A stretch of 64,000 nucleotides of DNA from Stercorarius parasiticus (lineage: Eukaryota; Chordata; Aves; Charadriiformes; Stercorariidae). Both the position numbers and the translations under genes were made by a program. Shown here piece after piece: positions 1-9,788 of the stretch. Every line of letters begins with the position of its first letter. Positions within the stretch are counted from its first letter, which is position 1. The notes under the pieces were generated by a model, which searched no databases, was not told the origin of the DNA, and saw only the letters and a list, made by a program, of their open reading frames with translations. The stretch covers positions 1 to 64,000 of the forward strand of contig VWZL01004600.1 in NCBI GenBank assembly GCA_013396915.1. The letters run 5' to 3'.

Positions 1-20
1 TTCTATGATTCTATGATATT
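1..20 (+). mobile_element. CR1 3' terminal tail (partial)
   Basis: The first bases carry two copies of a TTCTATGA unit, the short octamer-like repeat that ends avian CR1 elements. Only the last bases of an element lying upstream of the window are visible, so the plus orientation is inferred from the unit alone. Confidence 0.45.
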
Positions 21-1069
21 ATACAAAGCAACTCATTCTGCTGCCTCTGGTAAGTAAATTAGGGAGCTACAACAATGGAGGAAAAAAAAAGTACTTATGT
101 GTACTAGCAGTGAAGTGCACAATAGTAAAAAACAATCGTTGTGTACAAAGCAATGGAGAGGGAAGCAGTTGAGTAGAAAGTTCAGTGGGTGGAGCATGAA
201 TTTAATGTTTAGGTGATGCATCTTTAAGACTGTATTCTATTTATTTAATACATTACATAAAACACTGCTGCAGAATATCTGAATCTTGCAGGGGGAGGGG
301 GAGGGGGGTGGGAAGTGTTTCAAACTGATATGAAACTAGTAGGGAAACCTACAAACAGCAGTTGAACATATGGATATGATGTATGACCATCCAGGGAGGC
401 ATGAGACAGCATGGACATAAGAACACTACGAAGTAATCCAGTTTATGCCTAAAGTTCTTTTACTCTCTGAGCATGCAGAGCATAGTAAAAAGAGCAACAA
501 CAATATACCCTATGTGCACTTTAGATGTAAAAGGATCATGAAATACAGGTTGTGATGAGTCAATGAAGAAGGGCAGAAATGGATTGCATTCATGCAATTG
601 ATGGCTTGTCACTAATGTGATGAGAACCAGTGGAGAGACAGAAAAACCTGAACTGTCAGTGACAATAACTGTGCAAAGCTGAATTTCCGAAATATTATGT
701 GACAAGTTAACAGCAACATAACAAAATGCAGCAGACAAGTGCACACTCTCCGAGACTATCAGAGACCTAATGGTTGAGACGGATTTGGCATAGCTGTTGA
801 GTGATGCACATTTTGGTCATGGCAAGTGTAGCCAAAACAGAGATATATGGTATCAAGTACCACAGATGTCAGTGATAACAGACATCAATTCCATGTTACT
901 GTATAGTCACAGATAATTTACAATATAAATGATATAAAGCACTTCATCTTTAAAATTTATGTGCAGTGTTGACAGGACACCATAAAGAAGATGGAGTCAG
1001 ATGTGACAACACGTCAAAAGGCATAAAATAATCAGAAATTCTGATTAAGTATAAGGAAAAAAAAAAATT
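21..1069. other. No gene; unique AT-rich DNA
   Basis: I see no gene here. Short frames on the minus strand have no recognisable domain. The only notable structure is the G-run cluster at 291-312, listed separately. Confidence 0.6.
291..312 (+). other. G-quadruplex motif
   Basis: Four guanine runs of 5, 5, 6 and 3 bases are separated by single bases (A, A, T) in otherwise AT-rich DNA. This satisfies the usual quadruplex pattern of four runs of at least three G with short loops. Single-base loops favour a parallel, stable fold. Function is unknown; it could be simple-sequence drift. Confidence 0.7.
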
Positions 1070-1247
1070 ACCCTGAAAGCAGTCAGACTGGAACAAGTTA
1101 CCCAGGGAGGTTGTGGTTATGTCTGTCCTTAGAAGTATTCAAGACTTGACTGGGCACAAGCTTGGACAACCTGGTCTGTTTTGAGTAGGACTTGGAGTGT
1201 AAGTTCTCTGGATGTCCCTCCCAACGAAAATTGTTCTATGGTTCTAA
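1070..1247 (+). mobile_element. CR1 LINE, 3' end fragment
   Basis: The sequence reads in order through the last codons of CR1 ORF2 (a diverged 'HWNRLP' block around 1089), the 'caacctggtct' hinge and a tail ending in 'ttctatggttcta'. It is well diverged, and the body upstream is missing, as is usual for 5'-truncated CR1 copies. Confidence 0.75.
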
Positions 1248-1604
1248 TACTGAATATTTTTAATTTCTCTGTGGTAATGCTGTCATGGCTGTGATGATCA
1301 AACGAGTTAATAAAACAAGCTTTGTAGAAACAGATGACATCACTTGGCAGAAGGCAGGTATACAAGCTTCAGGGAATGCAAAATCCTTTCTTAGAGCTTG
1401 TTTTTAATACACATTTTGGATGATTCATCAGTATTTTTTGTTAGTTTTAATGGTTAGATATTTGTGTTCCATATCGATCAACTCCTTATTGTCCAACCGT
1501 ACATCGCCAAGGTGGTGAATTAACCATGCACCAGCATATCTGGAAGCAAGAGTACACAGCACATTTTTTATATTTCTCTCCTAAGGTCTTGCTCTTTATG
1601 CTGA

Positions 1605-2453
1605 GCAAAGTTTAAAACTGTTACCCTCGTCCTATCATTACACTCCCTGATAAAGAGTCCTTCCCCATCTTTCCTGTAGGCCCCCTTTAGGGACTGGAAG
1701 GCTGCTATAAGGTCTCCCCGGTGCCTTCTCTTCTCCAGGCTGAACAACCCCAACTCTCTCAGCCTGTCTTCACAGGAGATGTGCTTCAGCCCTCTGATCA
1801 TCTGCATGGCCCTCCTCTGGACTCATTCCAACAGATCCATGTCCTTCTTATGTTGGGGTCTCCAGAGCTGGACACAGTACTCCAGGTGGGGTCTCACCAG
1901 AGTGGAGTATAGGGGGAAAATCACCTCCTTTGACCTGCTGGCCATGCTTCTTTTGATGCAGCCCAGGATACGGTTGGCTTTCTGCTCTGCCAGCTCATGT
2001 TGAGCTTCTTGTCCACCAACACCCCCAAGTCCCTCTCCTAAAGGCTGCTTTCAATCTGTTCTCTGCCTAGCCTGTATTTTTGCTTGGGACTGACCTGATC
2101 CATATGCAGCACCTTGCACTTGGCCTTGTTGAGCTTCATGAAGTTTGCACGGGGCCATCTCTCAAGCCTGTCCAGGACCCTCTGGATGGCATCCTATCCC
2201 TACAGTGTGTTGACCGCACCACACAGCTTAGTGTCAGCTGCAAACCTGCTGAGGGTGCTCTCAATCCCACTGTCCAGGTCAGCAATAAAGATGTTAAACA
2301 ATGCTGGTCCCGGTACTGACTGCTGAGGAACTCCACTTGTTACTGGTCTCCACTTGCACATTGAGCCATTGACAGCAATGGTCCATCCATCAAATCCAAT
2401 TTAGACACCAGGATGTTGTGCAGGACAGTGTCATTCATTTCAAGTTCCTTTTT
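1605..2453 (-). mobile_element. CR1 LINE, ORF2 3' half, truncated
   Basis: Read on the minus strand, this is the C-terminal half of CR1 ORF2. The frame at 1568-1807 contains '[15 protein letters not shown]' and 'GDLIAAFQSLKGAYRK', typical of the end of the CR1 reverse transcriptase polyprotein. Further upstream on that strand come the segments for the FADD-region neighbourhood and the 'GTSGV' side of the RT. The 3' untranslated tail is absent at the 1605 end. At the other end the similarity runs to a single N at 2454. Frames are broken, so it cannot encode a working protein. Confidence 0.85.
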
Positions 2454-2454
2454 N
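2454..2454. other. Ambiguous base / probable assembly join
   Basis: A single N lies exactly where recognisable CR1 sequence stops and non-CR1 sequence starts. This suggests a join or a collapsed gap rather than one unread base. Confidence 0.6.
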
Positions 2455-2654
2455 GAGAGTAGGATTTTCTACCTGCCCTCTTAGGATAGCTTTTCTGTTA
2501 TTGTACTGTTGCAAGTAGAGAAAAGAGGCTGAAGTCAGAGGATAAGAATTTCCCTATTTAAAGAATGAGTATTTTTTTCCTCTGCTGGCTGCTGTGGAGC
2601 AGGTAATTGTATTCCTTATCCACAGACCTCTGGTGATGGAAGGGATGGGAGGGG

Positions 2655-2735
2655 ATGGAAAGATGGAAGGGACCTCTGGAGATCATCTAGTCCAATCCCC
2701 CTGCCAGAGCAGGGTCACCTAGAGCAGGTTGCACA
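2655..2735 (-). mobile_element. CR1 LINE, 3' end fragment
   Basis: This is the 3' end of a CR1 on the minus strand ('gacctctggagatcatctag' hinge). It is almost identical to 14699-14779, so it belongs to the same subfamily as the 14.7-kb copy. It stops abruptly at an N instead of continuing into ORF2. A short GGATGG-rich purine run precedes it. Confidence 0.8.
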
Positions 2736-2736
2736 N
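2736..2736. other. Ambiguous base / probable assembly join
   Basis: A single N falls inside the CR1 3' untranslated region. The next 20 bases recur inside another CR1 at 15155-15174, which is itself close to a third N. Confidence 0.65.
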
Positions 2737-5700
2737 TTGATCTTTCATCAAATTTTATAAAGCATGACTTTAACAATATCAGTAATCTTGACTATTGTTC
2801 TCATTATTATCTTTTTATTACTAATGATCAATCTCATTTATTTTCCTATTACTGTACTGTCTTTTAACTAATTATCAGGGATTTGGTTTTGTTTTGTTCT
2901 TGTTTTATATTGTAACAAGACATAACACTTACAGCAGTTCTGATAGCTCTTTTACATGATTGTTGTCAAGTTAGAGGTTTCCAGTCAAAAGAATCCTTTC
3001 CCATTACCTGTCTCCAAAAGCATTGTCTTACTGTTCTCTCTTTCCTTAAAAAAATTATTTTCAGACTTTGCAGATCACTTACCCTCCATTTCAGTAGCAG
3101 TTGTAGCTCTTTTCTACCTCTATTCCTTTAATGGCCCCTTCTTCCCTCCAAAAGTCTCCAACATCACCACTCACTGATCTTCCTCAGTTCCCTCATTCTG
3201 AACTTCACCCTTGTCTTAAGTGGGTGAGTCCTTTTTATGTCCTTTGCCTGCAAGCTTAGTTTTTCTAAACTTCAACAACCTGCTGTAAACTCAGTTAAGC
3301 TCAACCCTTTCGGCCATGAGTAGTGATGGTGGCAGTCACTCAGCTTCAGAAGAGACTTCCTGCACCACTTTATTACCTCAGTCATTGTTTGTACTTCTCA
3401 TGCATACCTCAAAAGACTCTGAACTGTGGGTTTTCCCAAAGCTTTTCTTTTGCTTCTTTCCCTATCTGCACAAAATTCTTGTGTGGCAGTAACTTCTTGC
3501 AGCCTTTTTTACTGACTACTGTGGTAATGTGGAAAAGAGCTTGCACAATTCTACACATTGCCGCAGTTCATAACCATAACCTACCCATTTTACAGTGGAA
3601 GGAAAAAAGATAGGAAGAAAAACCAGTTCTTGCCTAGTCAGTTGACCACCACATAGTCTGCCACAGGTCAAATCTTTTCTAGTGTCTGTCTCTACATCAG
3701 GAAAAGTCCTACTGATGCTTCTTTGTAAGGAGCCTGTGATAACATCAGCCTGCATCTTCCTTTTCTGCTACAAAAGTGTTTTTTATCCATCATTTTTCTT
3801 TCAGTTTGCAGATCATTCTTTTTTCTGTTTTCTTACATATCATCTTTATTCTGTTTTAGATCCCACACTATCTCTTTTGTCTCTTCCTTCCTCTCAAACT
3901 GAGTAGCTTTCTGTAGTCACTTTTTAAAATTCTCATTGCCATCTCTTGATTCCTTCATTGTACATGGACTTTGACTAATGATTTCAAAGTGTTGCCACCT
4001 TGTGAAAATGCATACTCAGATTTCACATTCTTGCAAATTACTAACATTATTCAGTTTGATGTAATGAATATTTGTATGCCTCACACTGATTGATGTGTTC
4101 ACGGCAAAATTTAGTGATGGATTAGACATAATTGGGACAGATGGACTCCTTCAGCATGTATCTTCACTTCACATATGGTATGAATTCAGATTATGAAAAA
4201 ATTAATTTATACTGCCATTTATACTGAAAAAAATTATCCTCAAAATAATTTTTAAAAAAGAGAAATGATTTTACTGATTTATAGAATGAAATGTGGAGGA
4301 GTAATCCAGATTTTTCTCTAATTTCTTGTCAGAATACTTCTTCCAATAGTTTCATAGTTGAATATTTTTAGTTAGCTTTATCTAACCATGAATGCTCCTC
4401 ACTTCTGCTGCCTATGCAATACAGATTAATTTCATTATTATATTTAAAAGCAAAATAGATCTATGTTAAGATTGCTAAATTAACTACTAAAATTAGAACA
4501 TACTTGTTGGTCCAGTCTTCAATTAAATGATTGCATATCAGTCAATTATGTATCAGCAAAGTGCTGAGGCTAGGGAACTTCCTACCAAATGCCAAACTCC
4601 ATGTCCCAGTAACTGATATTTTAAATTTGCTTAATTAAATAGCTGTATTTACAGAAACTAACAGCATTTTCGTAATAATTTGTGAAATAATCTCAGAAAT
4701 GGGTAAAAAAACTACAAAAACCAAAGCCTCATATCAGTTATGATAACCAAAGAAAGACTTCTAATTGAAAGACAACATTAGCCATGGGCAACATATCAAA
4801 TTAATTATAAGCATTGCTGACTGCAGTGGTTCTAATTCTGTATCACACAAGCACAGTTCTATGTGTGGGTTTTCTGACCTTAAAAAAACAAAAGACAAAT
4901 CAATATACCAAATTGGATTAATATTTAAATAAAAATAGTTTACGTACATTAAAAGATTTGTATAGTTAACATGGTATATCTGTCACATCTCTAAAGTATA
5001 ACAACTAAAAACTAACCAACTCTGCGGGTGCTTTAACTATACAACATATAAAATTAGATCTTCTGTCAACATGCACTTTTTATATGCAAATATTACACAA
5101 CATAATTCTCATCTGGTCTGAGAAAACTTAGTAGGTTCTCACTCTTGCTTTTGCCTAGAATGTCAAACCAGGCAGTTGCCAGTTACCATAAGCTCATGTG
5201 ATGCATGGGTGTTTGGTCTTTGACAGGCTCATGGCTAGAAGGCTCAATTTAGTGTCTCAAAAATGTGGATCTAGGTATTGTTTCAGATATCTTAGGGTGT
5301 CTCTTCTCACTCTCCACTTATCAGTCCAGAAGGATATGGGTACCCCAGCTGTGACATACCTGCCAGCTTTGGTTTTAGATAACCCAGGACATCTTAAAAT
5401 CCAGCAGAAGTCTATATTTAGGTAACTAAATCAAAGACAGTGAGTTCTGTCTATGTCTACATCCACTGTTTTCCTTTTTTCCTGACTGCTTCATCTCTCG
5501 TGAAACCCTTTCTTTCAGAGTTTGATGGAATTACTTGAATATGACCAGTGCATCTGAGATGCTATAGATTATCTGAGAAATTCGTATGAAGCTGACAGTT
5601 ATGCTAAGGAACTATAGAAGACCGTATGAAGCAGCCACAGACGAAACATGGGATATACCACACAGACACTGAAGACTTAATTTCAGGCAGGTTTATTAAA

Positions 5701-7784
5701 TCCTGGTTATATAGCCTTTCTTCTGTGGTACAAATGCAGCCTGGGCTTTGATTCTGTTGCCTAAACACAGGATTTGAAATTTGTCATTTGAAATATTTTA
5801 GGATAGTCCGTATCTTTTCAGCTACTCCTCTAGAAAGCCACAGTTATCTCCTAAATCGATATTATATGTCAGCCTTGTAGATGTCTCAGATACCCTAGTA
5901 TATTTCAAATAACAGTAGATGAGGGGGAGGGGGTGGTAGAGGTAACTTAATTGAGCCACTAGGGAATGGGCTTTTAATTCTTTTAGAGAATAGCTATATG
6001 AAAGTTAGGTACTGAAATCCATATTCTAAAGCCCTTATAACAATCTAACCTATTGCATCTGGGAGCTACAATTTTTATCATATAATGTAATCATAATAAA
6101 ATTCATGCTTGCTTTATACAACCCCACTCTAACTAAAGCAATGTATGTTTTCAGTTTGTAACTCTTATCTAAGTATTTATATTAATATCAATATCGATAC
6201 AGAATATTTATTTTAGGGATAATAGAAATGATTACTGTGCAAAGCTTTTCAATAATTAAAAAAATATATAGAGAGAGTAAAATTGTAAGTCCTGTCAAAT
6301 ATTTGTAGAAGTATAGGAAGTAACTTCTGAATATAAATGAGAAAAAAAATGTGTCATTCTCTGTCCAACAATTTTATTGAGATACATGTTTTAATATTCA
6401 TGTTGAAAGATTATTATTGTTCATCTCGTACAATCTTTAAAATAGTCTATGATTTCCAGTTGGTAGATTTTACAGCACAGATACTTTTCTTTACACTGTA
6501 ACCAGGAGGTCAATACCAAAAACGTGATCTGACTTTGAAGCAGAATGAAGTGAAGCGTGAAAAGGACTTTCACAATGATAAGGGAAAAGATACGGGGGTT
6601 TATTGTTAGTACTAGATATCTTTTCTTTTATCAGTTTTCTTTTCTAAATTCATGGATGTAGACTGAGAACCTAGGTATAGTAGAGAAGGATGTAGATGTT
6701 ATGCATTTAAAAAAGCCCCCTGGTTTCTGCATTTTAGTAGAGGCATGTCACAGGGCTGTCTAGTTTTGATGTGTTTTAATGTATTTTGAATAAATAATAG
6801 GTTTGGGGTTGTAAAATTGTGAGTGTTGTGCTGGGTGCATTAAGAGAATCTGTTTATATTAGGCATATGCAACCACAGTGAATTAGACTGCATCTTCGTT
6901 GTATATCGAAATCATCCTATGAGATTCATTTAAGTAGTAAGCTTTGAAAAGCATTTAGGAAGATGCTTCACAGTAGCTCTTGTATTTAGGTATGGATTTT
7001 AATATTATAAACTACTTCACATAGAAAAGTTTTTAGATTCCTTTTTTGAAGTTTCTAAAATATTACCAGTCACACGGATATTGTTTTGTTTATACAGGGA
7101 GGTAAAACCACAACTCATTTTCAGATTAAACTCCAGTGACATTCTAAACTGCTAACAAACCTTCTTTCTTCTGTAGCCCAGGCCTCACCTACCTTGAATT
7201 TGATCCTTGAAAGTTATAAGACATACACTTATAGAGAAAGTTAACTGCTTGGGTAAGCCTGTGCTTTTGAGTGGAATCGTAGTAAAGCACAGAGGTCTCA
7301 GCAGTGGTGATTTCAGGTAGGATGTCAATATTGTTACCCAGGAAGCAGAACTCATCTGATCTATATGCTTCTCAGTCTCAACAGATTTTCCCTGTAAAAG
7401 AAAACTCCATAGTTCATAATGGGTAATCTGGCCTAATCCTTTCCTTTTGAAGATGGATTTCTGAAGAACGAGCTACAAAGACGTCAAAGGAAGAAGGGGT
7501 CATGGGCCCTTTGGCCCCTACTCAAAGGTCTGTTTAGACTGACTTTGCTCCATAGTCTAGGAAAGAGATCATCTCCCTCTGTAGAGTGTTTAGTTCATAG
7601 CCTTTCATAATTTAAGTGGACTAGTTCTCTGGTGGTGCTTAAGTTTCCTAAACAGTCAATAAAGAGAGAGAGGTCAAGATTGTACTCTGAAAGCCAATAG
7701 AGGATTGTAGATTTCTCCTGCACTTTACAAGGAAACTCAGAGCATACCTGAAATCACCATCAATTTACATGCCCAAAGCATAAA
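2737..7784. other. No gene; unique AT-rich DNA
   Basis: I see no supported gene in this 5-kb stretch. 5200-5900 contains phrases such as 'atttaggtaactaaatc' and 'gtctcagataccctag' that recall very old, diverged amniote dispersed repeats, but I cannot name a family. A run of two G5 blocks plus GG lies at about 5922-5936. The rest is AT-rich with short homopolymers. Confidence 0.5.
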
Positions 7785-7882
7785 ATTGCAGAATCACAGA
7801 ATAGTTGAGGATGGAAGGCACTTCTTGAGATCACCTAGTCCAAAACCCCTGCTCAAACACTGTTAGCTAAAGCTGGTTACAC
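7785..7882 (-). mobile_element. Old CR1, 3' end
   Basis: On the minus strand this carries the CR1 end hinge ('atcacctagtcc', with 'aatcacagaatagtt' at the tail). It is diverged. It breaks off where a different repeat begins at about 7883. Confidence 0.7.
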
Positions 7883-8262
7883 CATGGACCTCCATGGCCT
7901 GCAGGGGGACAACCTGCCTCACCATGGTCTTCACCACAGGCTGCAGGGGAATCTCTGCTTTGGCTCCTCGAGCACCACTTCCCCCTCCTTCTTCACTGAC
8001 CTTGGTGTCTGCAGAGTTTTTCTCTCACATATTCTCACTTGTCTCTCCCAGCTGCTGTTGCACAGCAGGTTTGTTACCCTTTCTTTAATATGTTATCACA
8101 GAGGCGCTACTACCGTCACTGGTTGGCTCAGTTTTGGCCAGTGGCAGGTCTGTCTTGGACCCAGCTGGAGCTTGCTCCGTCTGACATGGGGGCAGCTTCT
8201 GGTGCCTTCTCACAGAAACTACCCCTGCAGCACCCTTGCTACCAAAACCTTGCCACAAAACC
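7883..8262. mobile_element. Unclassified dispersed repeat inserted in CR1
   Basis: This GC-richer block interrupts CR1 sequence on both sides. Two plus-strand frames of 129 and 103 codons overlap in it, but neither shows a recognisable domain and they share bases in different frames, so I do not call a gene. The composition and the clean switch from and back to CR1 suggest a retroviral LTR-type or similar insertion. It resembles a block I recall being common in bird genomes; I cannot verify the family, ends or strand. Confidence 0.45.
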
Positions 8263-8612
8263 AAATACAGTAAGCTTGCTAAGGACGGTCTCTTGTATGA
8301 TTGTCCAGGTAATTAATAAAGATTCCAAACAGTATTGGACACAGTGCTGACCCCGAGACACCTTGCTGTTGATTGGCCTCCAATTGGATGTCATGTCAGC
8401 AAACACAACTTCTGAGCCTTACAGTTCACTCAGTTTTCAATTCACCTCACTGTCCTCTTATGTAGCTGATACTTAATCAACTTGCCTATGACAATCTTTA
8501 GGGACATAGTGTCAAAAGCATTATTAAAGTTGAGACAGACAACATCCACTGCTCTCCCTCATCCACCACACCATTCATTTCACCATATTTGTTAAACATG
8601 ACTCCAGGTTTA
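8263..8612 (-). mobile_element. Old CR1, ORF2 reverse transcriptase region
   Basis: The minus strand retains scattered blocks of the CR1 ORF2 RT region: the segment around 8329 resembles the part just before the conserved FADD box, and 8490-8545 resembles the RT 'DFSKAFDT' neighbourhood. Frames are broken by many changes. It is probably part of the same old element as 7785-7882 and 8920-9190. Confidence 0.65.
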
Positions 8613-8890
8613 GTGTTACAGTTCAGTGAAAGAGAGAGCCTAGACGTGCAGTTGGCATGCGTCTGGAATTAGGCAGCCAAAGGAAAGTTAGGGCAGCCAA
8701 GAGATCTATACTGAGAAGAAGACTGAGACATAGGAATCTCAGTCCCAGACTGAGCTGTAAAGTAAGATTAGGGTTATGATTAGGGTGCAGCAAAAGACAG
8801 AGCCTGGATGTGCTTTTGCTGTGGTGCTAGAATTGTGTGGCCAGAGGAAAGTTAGGGCAGCCAAGAGATGCATGCTGAGAAGTTTGTGGT
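8613..8890. repeat. Diverged tandem duplication, 164-bp period
   Basis: The sequence at 8681-8704 ('aggaaagttagggcagccaa' onward) recurs at 8845-8868. The flanking phrases 'gagagagcctagacgtgc' and 'gacagagcctggatgtgc' keep the same 164-base offset, giving about 1.6 units. The unit contains two TTAGGG-type hexamers around 8768-8787. The block sits between two CR1 segments and is not CR1. Confidence 0.75.
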
Positions 8891-8919
8891 GTGGGCCAGA
8901 GGTGATTCCACCTTCATAA

Positions 8920-9190
8920 ATCAAAGTTGACTACTCCTGATCAACTTCTTGTCCTTCATGGGTCTTGAAATTGTTCACAATACCATTGTTCCATCCCTTT
9001 TCCCCGGGACTAAGGTGAAACTGACCAGCCTGCAGGTCCCTGTGTCCTCTTTCTTGCTCTTCTTGTTGATAGGAGTGATATTTTTCCTCTTCCGGGAATC
9101 TCCCCCAGTTGCAACAGTCTTTTAAAGATGATAGACAGTACCCTCACAGTGACATCAGCCAGGTTCCTCCATTAAACCCATGCTTTTGTT
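8920..9190 (-). mobile_element. Old CR1, ORF2 segment before the RT core
   Basis: The minus-strand sequence matches the part of CR1 ORF2 between endonuclease and RT core: phrases at 9070 ('ataggagtgatattt') and 9150 ('cagtgacatcagccag') are characteristic on the reverse strand. It has many substitutions and no open frame. Confidence 0.65.
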
Positions 9191-9570
9191 TCCTTTTTCT
9201 TCATATGCTTTCTGATAGGTAAGCTTTCATTCTTTCCTCTACTCTTACATAACCCTTCAAATTTTATCATCTTGAGGTATTTTCCATAAATTTAATGTTC
9301 TGTAAATATCTTCTACATCTTTCTCAGGACCATAAACAGAAGCCATGAAAAACCAAAGAAAGAAGCCTAACTCTAACACTGAAGAGAGAATGTGAAGTTA
9401 TATATAGGAAAGATGACAGATGATAACTTGATAATGGTTTTGGTAAAATTTGTACTATTTATCAAAAAAAAAAAATCTGGACCTCAGTCGTCTTGTGTAT
9501 AAAATATTCACGTTGCAGTTAAAAAGAAAAAACATGTCTAAACACAGTATAACTGTTGTTAGTATTTTCA
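9191..9570. other. No gene
   Basis: AT-rich sequence with no recognised feature lies between the old CR1 and the microsatellite. Confidence 0.6.
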
Positions 9571-9648
9571 GAAGAAAAAAGAGAAGAAAAGAAAAAAGAA
9601 AAGAAAAGAAAAGAAAAGAAAAGAAAAGAAAAGAAAAGAAAAGAAAAG

Positions 9649-9681
<33 letters not shown>

Positions 9682-9788
9682 GAAAAAGAAAAGCAAAGAA
9701 AAGAAAAGAAAAGAAAAGAAAAGAAAAGAAAAGAAAAGAAAAGAAAAGAAAAGAAAAGAAAAGAAAAGAAAAGAAAAGAAAAGAAAAG
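9571..9788 (+). repeat. (AAAAG)n pentanucleotide microsatellite
   Basis: About 218 bases of AAAAG units, nearly pure at about 9590-9672 and 9697-9788. Interruptions at 9670-9696 lengthen some A-runs and introduce one C. All long Lys/Glu/Arg-rich or Phe/Leu/Ser-rich frames over this interval are artefacts of the repeat. The length makes it a likely length polymorphism. Confidence 0.97.

Noticed and set aside
7884..8350. Two overlapping plus-strand frames of 129 and 103 codons as genes
   Set aside because: They overlap in different frames inside a dispersed repeat and show no domain, signal peptide or codon pattern supporting coding.
8764..8790. Interstitial telomere repeat
   Set aside because: Only two separated TTAGGG hexamers are present, far too few for a telomeric array.
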